A DNA stretch of 9,041 nucleotides, taken from assembly GCF_001889065.1 (NCBI RefSeq), contig NZ_LWHB01000159.1, forward strand, positions 1 to 9,041. The letters run 5' to 3'. The first letter of the stretch is position 1, and the number at the start of each line of letters is the position of its first letter. The DNA is from Suttonella ornithocola. Lineage in GTDB: Bacteria; Pseudomonadota; Gammaproteobacteria; Cardiobacteriales; Cardiobacteriaceae. This document shows, piece after piece, positions 6,412-9,041 of this stretch. Made by a program: the position numbers and the translations under genes. The notes below the pieces were generated by a model. That model was not told where the DNA came from. It did not search any database and saw only the letters and a list, made by a program, of their open reading frames with translations.

Positions 6412-6431
6412 ACTAGCAAAGATTGGAAAAA
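6412..6431. other. Short spacer between hydrolase tail and transposase remnant
   Basis: No promoter, terminator or gene was recognised here. It is the start of the 523-base stretch (6412-6934) without an intact gene; the rest of that stretch is filled by the transposase remnant and MITE described separately. Confidence 0.5.
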
Positions 6432-6713
6432 TTACTTAATCAAGTTCCAAAGATGGCATTGCAGATCACCAGAGTTCTAATTCCAGCGCTACTCGCACTC
6501 TTTTAAGTGAAGCTTAAAATTGGCTATAGTAAAGCTCCAAAAAGACTCAATTCCATTGATATGGCAATGACCATGAGCAAACCCGTTATTGCTGTGGTTT
6601 ACCCTAAAATGTTTCGCATAGCCAACATCAACCAAATCATTGTAACGACGCCAACCATCCGAATATATATAGCGGGACTCCCAAAAAATGCATATCGTAC
6701 TTGAAAATAGCAT
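6432..6713 (-). pseudogene. Decayed IS1595/ISXO2-type transposase fragment
   Basis: On the minus strand the frame reads YSDGWRRYNDLVDVGY, then HINGIESFWSF and LHLKECE, the C-terminal half of the DDE_Tnp_IS1595 domain (family wording: DGWxGYNxLxxxGY, HxNGIExFWS, LHLKECEWRFN). The gene is broken. In-frame TAG codons lie at 6489-6491 (where family members have an aromatic residue after KECE) and 6477-6479, after which the frame runs on to TAA at 6432-6434. About ten residues between WSF and LHLKECE look deleted, with the junction near 6530. The N-terminal half, including the first catalytic acids, is missing; before SRYIYSDGW the frame shows no family resemblance. It is not functional. Confidence 0.78.
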
Positions 6714-6785
6714 GCTGTTTTCAAAGTGTATATTGAGTTAACGTTGTATGCATTTTTTGAGAAGTTAGCTATACCATTCTATTTT
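6714..6785. other. Non-coding remnant between transposase fragment and MITE
   Basis: No gene is recognised. An AT-rich motif ATGCATTTTTTGAGA (6748-6762) has a near reverse-complement copy inside the transposase fragment (about 6680-6695). The last eight bases (6778-6785) are one copy of the target duplication of the adjacent MITE. Confidence 0.4.
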
Positions 6786-6914
6786 GGTAGTGGTTTGAAA
6801 AGTATGCTAACCATACTCTTACAAAAAATATTTCTTTTAATATATTGATATTTAAATATTTAACTACCATTGGATTATTTGATAATATTCCAGCATACTT
6901 TTCAAACCACTACC
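6786..6914. mobile_element. 129-bp MITE with perfect 23-bp inverted repeats
   Basis: The ends 6786-6808 (GGTAGTGGTTTGAAAAGTAT and so on) and 6892-6914 are perfect reverse complements over 23 bp. The element is flanked by an exact 8-bp direct duplication, TCTATTTT, at 6778-6785 and 6915-6922. The interior is very AT-rich with no coding frame. A subterminal hairpin pairs AGTATG (6801-6806) with CATACT (6812-6817). Eight-bp duplications fit the IS1595 group, and a decayed IS1595-type transposase lies alongside, but the link is inferred. The intact duplication and repeats suggest a recent insertion. Confidence 0.93.
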
Positions 6915-6922
6915 TCTATTTT

Positions 6923-6939
6923 TAACTGATTTGACTATA
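6923..6939. mobile_element. Solo end of an IS630-like element or MITE
   Basis: TAACTGATTTGACTATA carries the same 13-base terminus as the elements at 198-210 and 6322-6334. The related sequence extends leftward (TTTTTAACTGATTTGACTATA resembles the right end of the 96-bp MITE), and the 129-bp MITE has inserted into it. No matching left end was found, so this is a remnant. Its terminal CTA supplies the stop codon of trmL. Confidence 0.7.
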
Positions 6940-7402
6940 ACGAGGAGTCTTGCGGTAATCCTGTTTGTCGTAAAGCCTCATAAAGCACAATAGCAACGCT
7001 ATTAGATAAATTTAAACTTCTAGAATTTGCTTGCATAGGAAGACGCAATTTTTGCGCTAGCGGAATCTGTGAATGCACTTCTTCGCTTAATCCAGCTGTT
7101 TCGCTTCCAAACAGCAAAACATCATTTTCTGAAAATTGTGCATTAAAAACAGAGGTCTTTCCACGCGTAGTTAATGCCCAAATAACATTTTCTTTAAACT
7201 TTTGAGCAAATTCAGCCCAATTCTCATAATGGCAAACCTCTGCAAACTCTGCATAATCTAATCCTGCACGTTTCAAACGCTTATCATCCCACCCAAAACC
7301 AGTAGGGTGAATAATATGCAAATGTGCGCCTGTATTTGCGCATAACCGAATAATATTCCCTGTATTAGGCGGAATCTGTGGTTGAAATAAAGCAATATGC
7401 AT
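6935..7402 (-). CDS. trmL: tRNA (cytidine/uridine-2'-O)-methyltransferase TrmL
   Basis: TrmL methylates the ribose 2'-OH of the wobble nucleotide (position 34) of tRNA-Leu isoacceptors, using S-adenosylmethionine. The 155-residue product is full length for this SPOUT enzyme (157 in E. coli). Conserved blocks are PPNTGNIIRLCANTG (11-25), GFGWDDKRLKRAGLDY (35-50), LLFGSETAGL (96-105) and SRSLNLSNSV (127-136), the trefoil-knot SAM site. It starts 12 bp after the DUF815 ATPase gene, without a clear Shine-Dalgarno, so it is likely the last gene of that operon. The stop TAG (6935-6937) is provided by the inserted IS630-like end; the last few residues (DSSL) may differ from the ancestral ones. Confidence 0.95.
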   Translation of the reverse strand: MHIALFQPQIPPNTGNIIRLCANTGAHLHIIHPTGFGWDDKRLKRAGLDYAEFAEVCHYENWAEFAQKFKENVIWALTTRGKTSVFNAQFSENDVLLFGSETAGLSEEVHSQIPLAQKLRLPMQANSRSLNLSNSVAIVLYEALRQTGLPQDSSL

Positions 7403-7414
7403 AGTGATAAAATT

Positions 7415-8182
7415 TTATTTTGAATATTGACGAATAAATTGTTCTGCAACACGAGCACTTCGCGAGCCTCTCAATAAAGCGAATTGCAAAGCTTGACGAT
7501 GTAATACTTCATCTGGCGCTATTCCCATTCTCTCCGCCCAATGGCTTACAACCGTTAAATATTGTTGTTGCGAAAGCGGATGAAAAGATAAACGCAAACC
7601 AAACCGTTCGGCTAAAGAAATCTGTTCTTCTGTGTCTTCTTCAGGATGAATCGCATCATCATTGCGATGATGCTCACTTAGTAAATGCCTTCTATTAGAA
7701 GTAACACATAGCATAATATTTGCTGACATCCCTGCAATAGAACCATCTAACAAAGCTTTAAGCGCACGATAACTATCATCATTTGCAGCAAAAGATAAAT
7801 CATCAATATAAATCAGAAAATGCTGTGCCTGCTGTGCTGCTACCCATAATAAAGCACCTAAATCTTGTAAGTCATCGCATGCTAGCTGTAGTAAAACTAA
7901 ATCTTGCGACCTAAAATAATGAAAAACCGCTCGTACTAAAGAAGATTTTCCTGTTCCTCGAGCGCCCCAAAGTAACATATGATTATAGCCTTTGCCTTTT
8001 AAAAAACGCTCCATATTTTCTAAGACAGCCTTTTTCTGAGATTCAATCTCCAATAAATCTTCTAATCGAACATCATTAGGCACTTCTACTGGAAGTAAAT
8101 AACCTTTATTTTCATAACGCATTCGGCAAAAAGCCTGTCCTTTAGCTAACTGTTGCTTTAATTCCTCTACCCAAGTGTACAT
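7415..8182 (-). CDS. DUF815 family AAA-type ATPase
   Basis: The 255-residue protein is a small P-loop ATPase of the DUF815 family (widespread in proteobacteria, function unproven). Walker A is GARGTGKS at 73-80, Walker B is FLIYIDDLSF with Asp127/Asp128, and a sensor-1-like TSNRR has Asn163. Family wording continues with AERFGLRLSFHPLSQQQYL (191-209) and the C-terminal SRSARVAEQF (240-249), where an arginine can act as sensor 2. No membrane segment or second domain is present. The ATG abuts the stop of the CopD-like gene with no gap, and GGAG lies 10 bases upstream inside that gene. It is followed after 12 bp by trmL. It resembles DnaA/DnaC-like loaders in fold, but no partner can be named from the sequence. 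Confidence 0.9.
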   Translation of the reverse strand: MYTWVEELKQQLAKGQAFCRMRYENKGYLLPVEVPNDVRLEDLLEIESQKKAVLENMERFLKGKGYNHMLLWGARGTGKSSLVRAVFHYFRSQDLVLLQLACDDLQDLGALLWVAAQQAQHFLIYIDDLSFAANDDSYRALKALLDGSIAGMSANIMLCVTSNRRHLLSEHHRNDDAIHPEEDTEEQISLAERFGLRLSFHPLSQQQYLTVVSHWAERMGIAPDEVLHRQALQFALLRGSRSARVAEQFIRQYSK

Positions 8183-8662
8183 TTAATAAAAACTCCAACC
8201 ATGCGCCAGCATTACGCCACCAATAATCGCAGTAAAACTTAATCCACATAACACCCAATGTATAACAGCAGCCACTTTAATGGCTTGAATAGGCTTTTCA
8301 CTCGCATAGCGATGAAATAACTTATGAACGATGAACGGTTCTAAAACAAATAACATAATGAAAAAAATCACCCAAACAAATAGCATTAAGTGTATCGGCC
8401 ATAGCTGCTTTTCCGCTAAGCGTTGCCAAAAGCCAATTTGATTGGCTAATAACACACCGCTAATCCCAACCATGATAATCGCTAACCGCGCCCAATATCC
8501 AAATCGATGCTCTAAACGTTCAAAAATAGATAAACGCTCATTTAATGGAAAATTTTTTAAGGCTGGCAGTAATACAAAAGTCACAAAAAATACGCCACCT
8601 ATCCAAATCACTACACCCACGATATGCGCAACTCTTGCCAAAATAAAACTTTCAATAGACAT
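8183..8662 (-). CDS. CopD-like integral membrane protein
   Basis: From the ATG at 8662 the product is 159 residues with four or five membrane spans (approximately 7-30, 60-77, 90-112 and 130-152, counted from MSIESF). The opening ARVAHIVGVVIWIGGVFF and the later IHLMLFVWVIFFIMLFVLEP and HWVLCGLSFTAIIGG resemble the small CopD/DUF2269-like membrane proteins, which have histidines near membrane faces that could bind heme or copper; neither is shown here. A TTG at 8692 would extend it by ten residues and overlap yggS, so the ATG is preferred, giving a 7-bp gap. Copper function should not be assumed. Confidence 0.75.
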   Translation of the reverse strand: MSIESFILARVAHIVGVVIWIGGVFFVTFVLLPALKNFPLNERLSIFERLEHRFGYWARLAIIMVGISGVLLANQIGFWQRLAEKQLWPIHLMLFVWVIFFIMLFVLEPFIVHKLFHRYASEKPIQAIKVAAVIHWVLCGLSFTAIIGGVMLAHGWSFY

Positions 8663-8669
8663 AATGTAA

Positions 8670-9041
8670 TTAAAGATAATGACGTTTACCAAAAATTGCG
8701 CTACCTACGCGTACCAACGTTGCACCTTCTTCAATCGCGATTTCCATATCCCCACTCATTCCCATTGAAAGAACAGAAAAATCTGCTTGATGAGAAAATT
8801 TTTGTTGTGCTTCTTGTTGCAACATTGCTAGCTGTCTAAAGCCTTGCCGAATGACTTTTTCATCATCAACATTAGCACCTATTGTCATTAAACCTCTTAG
8901 CGTAATTCTCTCCATTTGGATAACGTCTTTAATTAACGCTAAAGCCGCCTCTGGAGAAACCCCGCTTTTGCTTTGTTCGCCGGATACATTTACTTGAACC
9001 AATGCCTCTATCGTTTTATCTTCATACGCTAAACGATCTTG
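8670..9041 (-). CDS. yggS: Pyridoxal phosphate homeostasis protein YggS (5' end outside window)
   Basis: YggS/PLPBP (COG0325) binds pyridoxal 5'-phosphate in a single TIM-barrel domain and balances free PLP and related amino- and keto-acid pools; no enzymatic reaction is known. The visible C-terminal half, about 123 residues, includes VQVNVSGEQSKSG, LRGLMTIGA, and the phosphate-binding end LSMGMSGDMEIAI followed by GATLVRVGSAIFGKR. The frame is open to the right edge (reading QDRLAYEDKTIEAL before VQVN), so the N-terminal part with the PLP lysine lies outside. An internal TTG at 9002 is not the start. The genes behind it, CopD-like, DUF815 and trmL, are spaced by 0-12 bp and likely share its promoter. 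Confidence 0.94.
   Translation of the reverse strand, partial: QDRLAYEDKTIEALVQVNVSGEQSKSGVSPEAALALIKDVIQMERITLRGLMTIGANVDDEKVIRQGFRQLAMLQQEAQQKFSHQADFSVLSMGMSGDMEIAIEEGATLVRVGSAIFGKRHYL

Noticed and set aside
6507..6704. Plus-strand 65-codon frame
   Set aside because: It is antisense to the transposase relic, which has family motifs.
8663..8692. TTG start extending the CopD-like protein by ten residues
   Set aside because: It overlaps yggS by 23 bases and adds a polar-broken leader; the ATG at 8662 fits the membrane-span start.
8442..8839. Plus-strand frames at 8442-8669 and 8624-8839
   Set aside because: Shadows of the CopD-like gene and yggS.

Overview
The window comes from a low-GC gammaproteobacterium. 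The gene set (PriA, ZnuCB, a four-cysteine DksA, TrmL, a DUF815 ATPase, YggS) is typical of that class. The Cardiobacteriales (Suttonella/Dichelobacter/Ignatzschineria-like) would fit, but this is only a guess from base composition and protein flavour. No RNA gene, CRISPR array or replication origin was seen.

Layout. Positions 1-208 are the edge of an IS630-like insertion sequence that has cut a thiM gene, whose 3' remnant follows (211-455). priA (478-2634, minus) and the zinc importer genes znuC-znuB (2669-4185, plus) diverge from a 34-bp gap holding a near-consensus Zur operator. dksA (4244-4660) has its own good sigma-70 promoter overlapping the end of znuB. Two envelope genes follow it closely: a DUF2459/TIGR02117 protein (4667-5344) and an inner-membrane-anchored alpha/beta hydrolase (5334-6275).

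Positions 6239-6939 are a small mobile-element graveyard. A 96-bp TA-flanked MITE has truncated the hydrolase 3' end, and the lost tail is still readable behind it. Then come a decayed IS1595/ISXO2-type transposase fragment, a 129-bp MITE with perfect 23-bp inverted repeats and a perfect 8-bp target duplication, and a leftover IS630-like end that supplies the stop codon of trmL. The minus-strand genes yggS (5' end outside the window), a CopD-like membrane protein gene, a DUF815 ATPase gene and trmL are tightly packed and read as one operon running into the graveyard.

How the genes relate. ZnuC and ZnuB are the ATPase and permease of the high-affinity zinc importer; the binding protein ZnuA is not in the window. 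The genes flanking znuCB on both sides encode zinc proteins (PriA with eight zinc-binding cysteines, DksA with four), and the Zur operator also covers the priA ribosome-binding site. This makes a compact zinc-themed locus. No wholly new defence or biosynthetic system was found. The most informative novelties are the paired TA-MITE/IS630 ends acting on gene 3' ends, the second MITE, and the Zur/priA and dksA promoter arrangements.
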